Source: Pseudoips prasinana (taxonomy: Eukaryota; Arthropoda; Insecta; Lepidoptera; Nolidae). Taken from it: a stretch of 64,000 nucleotides of DNA. The DNA lies in contig OX621263.1 in assembly GCA_951640165.1 (NCBI GenBank), positions 15,444,001 through 15,508,000 of the forward strand. Direction: 5' to 3'. Positions 11,565 through 21,405 of the stretch are shown here, piece after piece. Position numbers and translations under genes: made by a program. How positions within the stretch are numbered: the stretch's first letter is position 1; every line of letters begins with the position of its first letter. The notes under the pieces were generated by a model. That model worked only from the letters and a program-made list of their open reading frames with translations, was not told where the DNA came from and did not search any database.

Positions 11565-11998
11565 TTATACAATAGGTGACTTTACCAACGTACATAGATA
11601 GTGCTCTTTAACTGCTTTATTGAACGTGGTAAGAGTTTGGGCACGCCTGATAGTAATTGGTAAGGAATTCCATAATTGTACTGCTTGAACTGAGACTGAC
11701 TTGCTCATGAATATTGTAGAGTGCATAGGAGTATGCAGCTTTAAGTTGTGTGATAATCTTAGGAATCTGGTATGTGTGTCACAGAGAAACTCGAATCGGT
11801 TTTTGGGGTATATAGGTGTAGTGGGGTTAAAGAGAGTGTTATATAATAAAGAAAGAACATGAGCATTCCGACGAAGGCGGATTGGCAACCATTTGAGCTT
11901 TGAACGGAACAATGAAACGTGATCATATTTACGTAGGCCAAATATCAATCTAATACAAAGGTTTGTAAGACGGCCAAGTTTATCCAGTTGTTCTTCAA
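11565..11998 (-). pseudogene. LINE reverse transcriptase, C-terminal fragment
   Basis: The frame starts at the truncation point with 'EEQLDKLGRLTNLCIRLIFG' and runs to a stop at 11565. It contains 'LRKYDHVSLFRSKLKWLPI', 'VLSLLYNTLF', 'KSVSVQAVQLWNSLPITIR' and a short C-terminal tail. These are the motifs found after the catalytic palm in Jockey/CR1-group RT proteins. The protein at 38787-39473 is clearly its paralogue. The endonuclease and the RT catalytic motifs (FADD, D of motif A) lie upstream of the truncation and are absent. It cannot be functional alone. No frameshift is visible in the remaining part. Confidence 0.75.
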
Positions 11999-12715
11999 AT
12001 TATCTTTCTGAGAACAAAACAGTTAATTGTTGTTACATTTATTTTATAAAAGTAGAGGACCTTTCTTTCGAACTTAGATTTTTCTAACATTCAAGAAAGA
12101 CTATGTTTATGTTCAGTTTATGAAAAAATCTTACTAGAAAAAGGTTTCTCACAACTCCTTTAACGAGTTTTGATTAATCTCGTTGACGTATCCAAGACAT
12201 ACCATGTTATGTTTCGTTTCTAGAATATACATAGAGAAATTAGCATATTATAACTCCTATTTTTTGGAACCTAACACAAGATTATGTTATCTTACGTTTA
12301 TGACAAGAAAAATAGCTTGTTATACCTATCTCTCGTTAAATTATACCGAAACTGAAAATCTTGTCTGAACTCTACAACTACTCTTACGAAGCACGTTCTC
12401 ACTTCTCTCTGTTTCTCTCTTACTTTCTCTCTTCTTTCTACACTTACACACATACAACCCTCATTAGTACATAAGTTTAATTTTATTTTACACTAGCTCC
12501 CTTGCTTATTAAGATTAGTGATTTTGATCTCACTATGTTAATATGTATTGAACTGTGTTGTAAATTTTCTTTATTTAGTTGATTATGAATCTTGTCCTTG
12601 TAAACCTGCATTATAATAAGTACAACCCGTGTGATCGGTACCCAAGATACAGGCACAATGCCTAGTTTGGGACCAAAGTTATTTTTAACACTCTGTGAAG
12701 TTTTACTGTAATAAA
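11999..12715. other. Unassigned sequence
   Basis: No gene is supported. Near 12390-12440 there is a pyrimidine-rich run (CTCTCT/TTCTCT). The small frames here show no motif. Confidence 0.35.
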
Positions 12716-13237
12716 GTAAGTAAGTAAGTAATTTATTTGCATAAACATGTGTATACATATAACAATGAAATTGCATGTAAGATGTAACGTATTAACATAT
12801 TTGGTTCAGACATGTTTGCCATACAATGGCGTGCAAATATTTGAATGTACAATAATTATGTCAATTGAAAGAAAATGAAAATAACAATCTGTATACAATA
12901 AAAATAAATAATAACTAATTACCATTTTATGTCAAAAGTGAATTAACAAATCATGTCGTAAAAAGATTTGAACCCTAATATTATGATTGAACTATTAATA
13001 ACAATATGTCCTAAAACTTATCAGCTAGATATTCGGAGACTTTATAATAAGCTTTGTCTACTAAAAGCGATTTTATCTTGCTCTTAAAAGCATTATCAGG
13101 TAGTTCTTTCCAGGCTTTTGGAAGTTTGTTATGGATGATTGGTGCCATGCATAGAACACTTTTACGCATAAGTGCAGTCCTAGCCGGTTTCAAACATAGC
13201 TTGCTGTTGTCCCGCCTGTTTCGTGGAACTATATCAT
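12716..13237 (-). mobile_element. 5'-truncated CR1-like LINE with TTAC tail
   Basis: On the minus strand a C-terminal RT remnant is followed by about 290 bp of 3'-UTR and a tail of TTAC repeats (TAAG on the plus strand, about 12716-12731). A short tandem repeat in place of poly(A) is typical of CR1/L2-like LINEs. Truncation is near 13237, next to another LINE tail. Confidence 0.65.
13017..13237 (-). pseudogene. LINE reverse transcriptase, extreme C-terminus
   Basis: About 60 residues are recognisable, including 'RTALMRKSVLCMAPIIHNKL', 'AWKELPDNAFKSKIKSLLV' and 'KAYYKVSEYLADKF', then stop. The ending is closely like the end of the CR1-like protein at 18779 ('RAYYKTSDYLSDK'), so it belongs to the same clade but a different family. 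All catalytic motifs are lost. The first methionine in this fragment is internal to the original protein. Confidence 0.65.
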
Positions 13238-13288
13238 AAAGATATTCTTATTCTACTGTAATAAAGATATTCTTATTCTATTCTAAGT
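13238..13288 (+). repeat. LINE tail, duplicated
   Basis: The phrase 'ataaagatattcttattct' occurs twice in a row here. It has the AATAAA plus ATTCT-repeat form of a LINE 3' end, apparently a very short insertion with a locally duplicated tail. Confidence 0.4.
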
Positions 13289-13679
13289 AAACTCTTTGCA
13301 CCACATTAGAAATATGTTACGTTTATGGAAAGAAATGCTAACTCTTTTTTTAGTACTATTTTTGTCATTATCTTGAAAAATATAACAGACACATCGGACA
13401 AGCCCGTCATTATATACACCTTTTAACCAATGTGGCTGAGTTAATACAATTAAGTTCCATTTCATTACTGCTAAATACGATTACTAACCTTAGTTCATAA
13501 GTTCTAGGGTATACATACTACCTAACATATTCGATCTGATACTTAATGGAACGAAAAACGTAGACCATGATTAATGTTTATATATAACAGACGGGGATAG
13601 CTAGATCCAACTGATGCCGGAAATATTGCGGAATATAACAAAATTGTGTTAAAATGGCTTAAATATTATGTTATGACCG
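13289..13679. other. Unassigned sequence
   Basis: Nothing recognised between two LINE remnants. Confidence 0.35.
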
Positions 13680-13941
13680 TGAGTGGCAATCGTTGTACAT
13701 GCATGGATAAAGTTTTTATTTTTTATGATTTTTATTTTCAATAAACTTATATTAGATTTATACAATATTGCATGCCGTACCACGAAAACCTCACCGGGTT
13801 TATCTGGGTTCCGGCGAGCCGTTCACGTATGCCGTATTACAAGGTTAGTACGAGTACATAGGAAGGTATAATTGATACATAATAGGTAGATACAAAAATT
13901 CAATTATTACTTACAATATAAAATATACAACACAATAATAA

Positions 13942-14430
13942 TTAACTAACACCGTTTTCTAAGAAGAACTTTTTAGATTTGTGCTTAAAGCTTTTGGAAC
14001 CATTTTTGTACAATGTTTGTAGATCTTCTGGTAGGCTATTCAGGTAGGAGGGTATCAGGTAGCCTGCAACTCTCGTTCCGTACAAATTTGTTGTTTTGGG
14101 TAATGTGTATTTGTTTTGATATGTGACTGATCTCAGAAACCCAGGTCTTTTATATTCGATAAGCAACTCCGGGTGTTTCGCTTCAGAAAGAGTTAGGTAT
14201 TTTACTTTGTTATATACGTTTATTACTTTGCAATATTTGAATAGATCTTCCTCACTATCTTTATATTTTCTTGTTATATGTTTGGGGGCCATTACCTTTA
14301 ACAACTTTAATTGCAGTTTATATACATACAGTAAAGATTGGCAATGCGTAAGTGATGCTATAAAGTTCCAGCTGTTCCAGCATGGCGAGGTATACCCTGT
14401 TATGTACTTATATATCAAGGGGTAACAGGA
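13942..14430 (-). pseudogene. 5'-truncated LINE reverse transcriptase, C-terminus
   Basis: A minus-strand frame of about 158 codons encodes the C-terminal region of a Jockey/CR1-group RT. Recognisable parts are 'YKLQLKLLKVMAPKHIT', a stretch like 'EDLFKYCKVINVYNKVKYL', 'KTTNLYGTRVAGYLIPSYLN' and 'LPEDLQTLYKNGSKSFKHK'. The palm motifs and the endonuclease are absent. A probable 3'-UTR continues towards 13680, but no tail is clear. It is a different family from the copies at 11.6 and 13.0 kb. I treat it as a dead fragment; there is no sign of a host gene. Confidence 0.6.
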
Positions 14431-14650
14431 TTCGCAGTTGGCAAACCCATATCAATCCGCCCTTTTGTTTTTGATTACATGATCAAACCACCTTGTTGTT
14501 GTGATGCAGTGTTTGACTTGCTGAAATCATAATCAACGTTTATACGGTAGACAAGGGTATTCTCTACGGGTACGAATGTAAGTACAAATATTATATAGCC
14601 ATGTTTATTTTGAGCATTCGAACAATTTTAATATACTATAAACTATAAAA
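14431..14650. other. Unassigned sequence
   Basis: Nothing recognised. Confidence 0.3.
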
Positions 14651-14815
14651 TCCTTGGACATTATTCACACACAACTGTCTGAACCCAAACTAAGCAGAGC
14701 TTATACTATGGAAAGCAGAAAACTGATATACTACTTTTCTTTTGTAAATACATACTTATATAGACAATTACACCCAGACTCAGGACCATCAGACATGTTC
14801 ATGCACACAAATATA
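14651..14815 (-). mobile_element. tRNA-type SINE, family A, head lost
   Basis: It reads as the reverse of the SINE at 463: 'tccttggacattattcacac', 'aactaagcagagcttatact', then 'cttatatagacaattacacc' and 'atgttcatgcacacaaatat'. The tRNA-like head is missing beyond 14815. Confidence 0.65.
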
Positions 14816-14847
14816 TGCTAATGCAATAAAGTTAAAAATCAATAAAA

Positions 14848-14893
14848 TAAATTTGACAGACTGGGGTAGCTGGATGTGCTGGCGGCTGTACAT
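14848..14893. repeat. Half copy of the 11189 MITE
   Basis: The segment 'aatttgacagactggggtag' followed by 'ctggatgtgctggcggctgt' matches the right arm of the MITE at 11189-11323. The left arm is absent. Confidence 0.6.
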
Positions 14894-15368
14894 AAAGTTT
14901 TTGTAAACCTGTCTATTTCTGTATATTATGGTATCTGATTCATACGACAGGATCTAAGCGTAATTAATTACCCAGTTAGGTGTGTAGGCATACGCTACAG
15001 TTGACATTGAAATAAAGTACATAAGAAAAATCATGACTCGTGTGAGTAATTATTTAAAATTGCCTTGGACGTTTGATTAGGTTAGGAATAACAAGGAATA
15101 CAACTAATATAGATTCAGAATAGGATTAATGTCTGTAACTTTAAGAAAAAGACTTGGTATATGACTAAAACTATTACTTTGAGAGATGATAAAAATAAGC
15201 GGAATTGAAACTTCTATAAAAGATCTACTATCTATATCACGGAAAGCACGTTAACCCTTAAACGAGCAGTATAAGCAGTATAATACTTCCCACCTCATTT
15301 TAAACTTTATTTTATTGCAATAAGAGATAAAACCAATGAATTGTGAGCATATGATATGACCAATGAAG
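14894..15368. other. Unassigned sequence
   Basis: AT-rich, no gene or repeat recognised. Confidence 0.3.
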
Positions 15369-15377
15369 GGTTAAGCC

Positions 15378-15545
15378 TTTTTTTTTTGATAAGGCAGGGG
15401 GAATGCTAATCCATGCCACCCGCAAAATGTGTCTGCGGGTGGGTATGTCGGACTCGCACCGACTAAACCTAACCTGCCGTGGACTTCTTCTGGCGCCTGA
15501 TAGGGGGAGCCCCGGGAACGCGGGTATGCTGCTCCGGTGCCGATA
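15378..15545 (-). mobile_element. Poly(A) LINE 3' end, 168 bp, with TSD
   Basis: The plus strand begins with ten Ts (15378-15387), so the element ends in poly(A) on the minus strand. GGTTAAGCC at 15369-15377 and 15546-15554 is the target duplication. The body is GC-rich and contains a hairpin, 'ccacccgcaaaatgtgtctg' closing to 'cgggtgg'. It looks like the 3'-UTR of a poly(A)-tailed LINE, severely 5'-truncated. Confidence 0.65.
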
Positions 15546-15825
15546 GGTTAAGCCTACAGCAAAGAACTAATTAATGGCAATAAAATCTGGCATCTCATTT
15601 ACCTTTATTCCTTTTGGACTTCCGGAGTCAGATGGCAGTTGCTATTCCAATTCTGGTTGGTAGTTAGGTCTGATGGGTATGAATAAGAAAAAGGCATCCA
15701 GAAAAGATGTTCATCACTAGATTTTAACACGTGTATTGGCATTTTAAAACCCTTTCATTAGCTTCATACGTACAATAATATATGTTAGTATGTAACGGAA
15801 ACTTTGAACTCTCATCTGTTCCCAC

Positions 15826-16018
15826 ACCGAGGTGAGGTTAAGAACCTAGATGCGGTCAATTTATAGACGGAAGACACAAATGTGGTTTAAGTTATAAGCG
15901 TTTCCGTGCTTCAAAGGGCGTGTAATGCTGTCAGTCCCGGCTATAGTTATATAAGACCACAGTTCAAAAGTCTAACACGCGGCTGAAACAACTCAGATAC
16001 TAGATTGACCACTGCCCA
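15826..16018 (+). mobile_element. 5S-type SINE, diverged
   Basis: The head 'ccgaggtgaggttaag' is followed by the family body 'gcgtttccgtgcttcaaagg', 'gtcagtcccggct' and 'gaccactgcccat', in the usual order. It is more diverged than the copies at 60871 and 1956. Confidence 0.6.
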
Positions 16019-16420
16019 TAAATAAATATGAAAGTAAATAAACCCATACGTAATACAAAACAATAATCCCATTATTTTCCTCTAGGCTAGGGATATCTTA
16101 TGGCCCGTATTATATCAGTAGGAAAACATTGAGATGTAACACGCAACATTGTTGGTTTGGAAAGGAAAATACGCGAACAATACAACTTTACCTCAAATTA
16201 TTAGGAAAAATACTGGTAAAAATGCTTGCAGCTATTTGTGAGAGGTTCAATAAGTAAACTCACAAAGCATTTCTGAGAAGATTCCACAAATCGTTTGGAC
16301 AGTAATTGGGATTTTTAGGCATAGCCACGATGTTTTTTATTATATTACACTTAGTACCCTCGGAGAAGGGACAACAAGTGAATGGATGCACTTAAACTAC
16401 GATAACCACCCCTAATGTCT
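16019..16420. other. Unassigned sequence
   Basis: Nothing recognised. Confidence 0.3.
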
Positions 16421-16849
16421 TCCTAGCCGAATTTCGGCCACAGCGGTCAGTCTCAATGGACACTAGCAGACTCTGCGCGGGACATATTATAGTGCGCTTT
16501 TTATTCCATCACTCTCATGATCCGATGAGACGACTAGCGACACGACCGAAAAGAGGCCAGATACAGGACCGACAGCTATGCGTGGTCTCCGACGCACAGG
16601 AGTACAAGGCTGCGTTTCCACTGAAGCGGAGCGGGCCAAAAGGGAATTGAAATCCACATCTCTTCTCCACTGATGTGGATTCCAAGCCATATGATTGGTG
16701 AACGCGGCATAGCTCGTCTCCGCTCCGCCTCCTAGATTTCGGGCTAATACTAAGAATATTAAAAAAAATCCCTTTTGGCCTGACCTGGGATTTGAACCAA
16801 GGACCTCAATATCTGCGGTAAAAGACGCTACCGCTAGACCAACGAGGCA
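16421..16849 (-). mobile_element. tRNA-type SINE, family B, with an insertion
   Basis: On the minus strand the head reads 'tgcctcgttggtctagcggt' with a B box 'ggttcaaatcc', so it is tRNA-derived. The tail side 'cctagccgaatttcggccac' matches the copy at 49801-50160. Compared with that copy, about 119 bp at 16612-16730 are extra. Confidence 0.7.
16612..16730. mobile_element. Insertion inside SINE family B
   Basis: This block is absent from the sister SINE at 49801. It starts 'tttccactgaagcggagcgg' and ends 'gtctccgctccgcct', so both ends carry the GCGGAGCGG motif in opposite orientation. It is probably a small MITE. No clean target duplication is seen. Confidence 0.45.
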
Positions 16850-17640
16850 TTCCCACCCATACTGCCCACGTTATAAAGGCGCTGTCAATGTCACGTCTAT
16901 CCACCGACATAGTGCTATATTCCTGTCACTTCTACTATTCGGAATTGTGTCGCTTTATGATCTTCGAGTTCCTCTCTAGACTCCCACCGTAAAATCTCCC
17001 CCCCCCCCCCCCCCCCAAACAAAAATGTCTAATTTACTATTAAAGACTTAACTCGTAAAATTCCATTCTGCGAAGCATCTAAATAGCTTTTACATACAAT
17101 TTACCGTTTATAGCGAACTACGAGTACAGCTTCGTTTTATTATCTGGAAACAGATTGCAGAAACATTCCATTGTTACAGAGGACTTCAGTGTAAGGTAGA
17201 AGAAAATTCCGGTATGTTAAAATGAGCTTCGGAACCCCTATCTGAGATAGCCTTAACTAATTACTTCTAGGTGTAATATTCTCTAACTTTCTCTATTAAA
17301 CCTTATTCTTTAATTGGGCCTTAAATTCCAGGTCTTCCACGTTTTGTTATTGCATTTAATTGGATCTATGGCCTATTACTTTAGCAGTTCTATTCTCAAT
17401 ATTCTTTTAAAATATGCCTTTCTACTTTAATTCACATCAATATTTCTTCTTTTGTTATCTTTCCTACCCAAGACACTCTCCGTTTTCAACCAACACCAAA
17501 TTCCAAAAGCTTCCCACCTTTCCACCTTTTGTCCATTTTTCTGTGAAACGAAAAGATAATCAAACCAGCAATATTGTCCGAATTATTAAATTTTAGTTTA
17601 ATAGAATTATTCAAAGGTAATGTCTAAATCTAAACTTATA
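16850..17640. other. Unassigned sequence with a poly(C) tract
   Basis: The notable feature is an uninterrupted run of 19 C at 16998-17016. The rest is AT-rich with no supported gene; a 60-codon frame at 17414-17596 has no recognisable motif. Confidence 0.4.
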
Positions 17641-17762
17641 GCGCCTCTGGGCTTCGGAGGGCCCGTTAAACTGTCGGTCCCGGTTGTTGTAGTTAGACAA
17701 CAGTCGTTAAACGATGTCACAGGTCTACTAGGCGGCCTGAACAACTCTTAACGCAACGGCAA
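17641..17762 (+). mobile_element. 5S-type SINE, body fragment
   Basis: It contains 'cgcctctgggcttcggaggg', 'gttaaactgtcggtcccggt' and 'tctactaggcggcctgaaca', the body motifs of the 5S-type SINE. The head is missing. Confidence 0.65.
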
Positions 17763-17786
17763 GTAATGTACATACACAATCATACT

Positions 17787-17969
17787 TCATACTAATATTA
17801 TTCAGACGAAAGTTTGTGAATGTCTGAGTGTGTATGTTTGTTACTTCTTAACGGCTTGACGGCTGGAGCGATCTTAATAAAATTGTATAGAGTTAACTGA
17901 CACCCTGGATAAACACATAGGCTATAATTTATAAAGTTTAACGCGGGTAAACCCGCGGGGTACAGCTAG
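17787..17969 (+). mobile_element. Short Helitron-like element
   Basis: It starts TC, then 'atactaatattat', and ends 'gcgggtaaacccgcggggta' then 'cagCTAG', followed by T. The GCGGG/CCCGC stem lies just before the CTAG end. Non-autonomous. Its relatives are at 35464, 59096 and 59538. Confidence 0.75.
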
Positions 17970-18221
17970 TAATGAAATAAAGACCTCGCATGTGTAGAGC
18001 AAATTGCAATGCGTTGGTGCGACTAGTCAATTTGGAGTAACGACTTGAATATGTTGAATAAACTTTTGGTAATATACAAACATAGAAATACCCGAGACAA
18101 ATGCAAATGGGAAGATGGTAGGTTTAACAAAAAATATAAGTAGTAGCGGAGGCTGTAGCTAATGATTTAAGCCATTACTGTTATTAACAATACTATGAAG
18201 TAATTTGTGTCCAGCGTTTCT

Positions 18222-18437
18222 ATCATCATCATCATCATTTAAGCCGAAAGACGTCCACCGCTGGACAAAGACCTCCCCCAAGTATTTTCACAGTGGTACA
18301 TCTTGCACTGTCTGCGTCTGCAGCTTTTCGCGACCCTTGTAATATCGTCGGTCCATCTTGCGGGGGAGGGAAGGAGGGGGAAACCCAGGTTTTCTTAGTC
18401 GCCGTGCTAACTCGGCAGTATGCTTGTGACATGGCTT
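18222..18437 (-). mobile_element. RTE LINE 3' end, 5'-truncated
   Basis: The plus strand opens with CAT repeats and then 'aagccgaaagacgtccac' and 'gctggacaaagacctccccc', the reverse complement of the 3' end of the RTE at 26545-29698. Only the last 200 bp are present and no frame survives. Confidence 0.75.
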
Positions 18438-18778
18438 AACGACTGTTGACTAATGAGAACAACTGAAATAAACAGCTTAATGTCGTCCACGTGCCTTACA
18501 TCCCCGAACGGTTTCAGACCGGTATGAGCATCTGGCTTCGAGTGCATCAATAATGGATGACATAGAATATATTCAAAATTCAAAATTCAAAAGTCGTTTA
18601 TTCCGTTAAAATATTACATTTGTGTGGAATCGTCAATTTTTTTTTACCCTACCGTGCAGTGCATGACGTGGCAGCTACTGAGAAACACTGCCAGAAAACT
18701 CAGTAGGAATCCTTTTTTAAAAATATATATTTCTTAAATAAATTTACATTGTATTTAAATGTGTTAATTTAGAGCGAC

Positions 18779-21405
18779 TCAATCCCAAGCTGTTTTGTCA
18801 CTTAAATAATCAGAAGTTTTGTAATAAGCCCTGCTACACAATTTGGCTTTTATAATTCTTTTAAACTTATTCATAGACATTTCTCGGATTTCACTGGGAA
18901 GTTTGTTATAGAATCTTATACATTGCCCCATAAAAGAGTTACTTACTTTGTGGAGACGGGTGGTATGTAACACAAAGTTATGCTTATATCGAGTATTTAT
19001 ATTATGAGTATCACTCCTTTTACAGAAGGAGTCTTTATATTTATGCATATAAATTAGATTCTCATATATATACTGACATGCTACAGTCAGAATGTTAATC
19101 TCTTTAAACTTCTCTCTCAAAGATTCTCGCGGACCAAGTTTATATATTGCTCTTACAGCTCTTTTTTGCAATACAAATATGGTGTTAATGTCCGCAGCGC
19201 TACCCCAGAGAAGAATTCCATAGGACATTATACTATGAAAATAACTGAAATAAACCATTCTAGCTGTATCCACATCAGTAAGCCGTCTTATAGTTTTAAA
19301 AGCATATGCAGCAGAACTTAATTTGCCTGATAGTTTTTCTATTTGTGGGCCCCATTGTAGTTTTGAATCAATTGTGATACCCAAAAACACAGTTGACTCA
19401 ACAGGGGTCAATCCAGCTCCATTAAGCTGTACATTGGTAGCCACCTGTTTCACATTAGGTGTAGAGAATTTTATGACTTTAGTTTTCTTGTCATTTAGCA
19501 AAAGATTATTAGCATTAAACCAATGAACAACTTTAGAGATTGCGTCATTTACTTCGTCAAAATTGCGTAATTGTCGATTTATTTTAAACGTCAATGAAGT
19601 ATCATCCGCAAACAAAACAATCTCATGTTTATCCCTTACATAGTAGGGTAAGTCATTTATATAGATTAAAAATAAGAATGGGCCGAGAATCGATCCCTGT
19701 GGAACGCCCATTACCACTGGGGATCCCGCAGAATTTTTACCATTTATATCGACCTTCTGAATTCTATTGCCCAAGTAAGAAGTCAAAAGTTCGAGAGCCT
19801 TGTTCCTGATACCGTAGTGGTGTAGTTTCCTGACAAGAGTGTCATGATGAACACAATCAAATGCTTTGGACAAATCGCAAAAGATACCTAATGCATCCTG
19901 CGAGTCCTCCCAAGCCGCGAATATACTTTTTAACAGATTGACTCCTGCATCTATAGTTGAACAACCCTTCGTGAATCCAAACTGTTTCCGATGAAGTAAA
20001 TTATGTATATTAAAGTGACTGAGCAACTGGCTAAGCATTAGCTTTTCAAATATTTTACTTAGAGTGGGCAATACGGAAATAGGTCGGAAATTTGAAGGAT
20101 CTGAAGTATCACCAGCTTTAAACAATGGAATAATTTTACTATACTTCATCAAGTCAGGAAATACGCCAGATGCGACACAGCAATTGAACACAGCAGCTAG
20201 ATGTGGGGCGATTATAGTTATAATTGATGAAATAGTCTTAACAGATAAACCCCACAGATCCCTAGTGGTTTTCATATTAATACTTTTGAAAGCATTCAAA
20301 ATATCTTTAGGGTTAACCACCGAGAATTCAAAATCTGTGTCACACTTCTCTACGCTTTGCTGGAGTATTAGCTCAGCAGATACAGAAGAAGACGCAAGAG
20401 ATTTGGTAACATCGATTGGAACATTAGAAAAATATTTTTCAAACTCAGTCGCCACTTCTAAATCGCTTTTAATGTCAACATTATTTATTCTTAAATTAAA
20501 ATCACGACTACGTATTTTTTTCCTACCTGTCTCAGTATTAATAATTTTCCAGGTGGTTTTAATAATATTTGTCGAATTTTTTATAATATTTTTTAAGTAC
20601 ATCGATTTATCAATGGAACAGGCTCTTCGAAAGGTTTTGGCATATTGTTTTACATGTTCTAGAAAAGTCGTATTTTGATTATAGGATCTTTCTTCATACA
20701 ATTTATATAATTGATTGCGACTTTTATAAATTCCTGGAGTTGCCCAATCACAGAACATCAGACGGTTACTTACAGACAACTGTTTGGGTGTGAATATTGA
20801 GCAGAACTCACCATTAATCAAGTTGAATAAAGAGTTGTACAAGTGATCCGGATCACTATGATAGGGCAACAGTGCCAGTTTTCTTGCTATATTATATTTA
20901 AATATTCCTAAACGGCTTTCACTATATGGTATGTAACTTATTTGTGTACTTTGAACCTTTGGAGAATTTGAAAAAGTGACCAACTGACCAGAATGATCTG
21001 ACTGAATCTTATTCATTATTAATTTATTTAAAGGTTTTGCCGAGCTAAATATATTGTCAATGCATGTAGCACTTGTGGCAGTAACTCTAGTTGGTTCTGT
21101 AAAGTTGTGATGTAAATTATAGGAAATAAACAAATTTAAAAAATTACAACTTGTTGAGTTTTTCTCCAAAATATTTACATTAAAATCTCCACAAATGATA
21201 ACAGTTTTATGGGTATTAGTTAACTTATTTAAGGCATCCTCCATAATGTCTGAAAAGGTATCAAATGGTGCACAAGGAGGTTTGTAAAGACTCACAACAA
21301 TAAATCGCTCCAACTCAACACATGAAATCTCTACTACTCGCTCAACAGAGAGGCTCACAACGTCACTTCTTTCTTTAAACTTCAACAAATTATTTATTAA
21401 TATTA
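18779..21405 (-). pseudogene. CR1-like ORF2, endonuclease C-part plus reverse transcriptase
   Basis: This is the larger part of the LINE pol protein, which nicks target DNA and reverse-transcribes the element RNA at the nick. Numbering the continuous 890-codon frame (which reads on into the mariner end), the APE-type endonuclease second half shows SLYKPP with Tyr56, CGDFNVN at 88-93, IDNIF with Asp132, and SDH at 151-153. Reverse transcriptase follows: NFRPISVLP at 454-462, motif A FCDLSKAFDCV with Asp526, GVPQGSILGP at 582-591, and the catalytic FADD at 614-617. The frame is open to the stop at 18779. The first 17 or so codons of the frame come from the mariner terminal repeat, not from the LINE. 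The N-terminal half of the endonuclease lies at 22688-23041. Confidence 0.85.

Larger units (their letters stand above)
11108..11998 (-). mobile_element. 5'-truncated LINE copy with MITE inserted in 3'-UTR
   Basis: On the minus strand this holds the C-terminal reverse-transcriptase region (11565-11998), a 3'-UTR with the motif 'gataagaccgcccattgta', and a short TATTC-type tail ending near 11108. The 3'-UTR is split by the MITE at 11189-11323. The copy matches the LINE at 38787-39850 in coding order and 3'-UTR motifs, so the two are members of one family. Both are 5'-truncated, as expected from incomplete target-primed reverse transcription. Confidence 0.75.

Noticed and set aside
11132..11572. 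A 146-codon minus-strand frame
   Set aside because: It crosses the MITE and the LINE 3'-UTR, which are non-coding; the hydrophobic stretch is due to AT-rich sequence.
20064..20678. A 204-codon open frame antisense to the CR1-like ORF2
   Set aside because: It lies wholly within the reverse complement of a well-supported reverse-transcriptase frame and shows no motif of its own.
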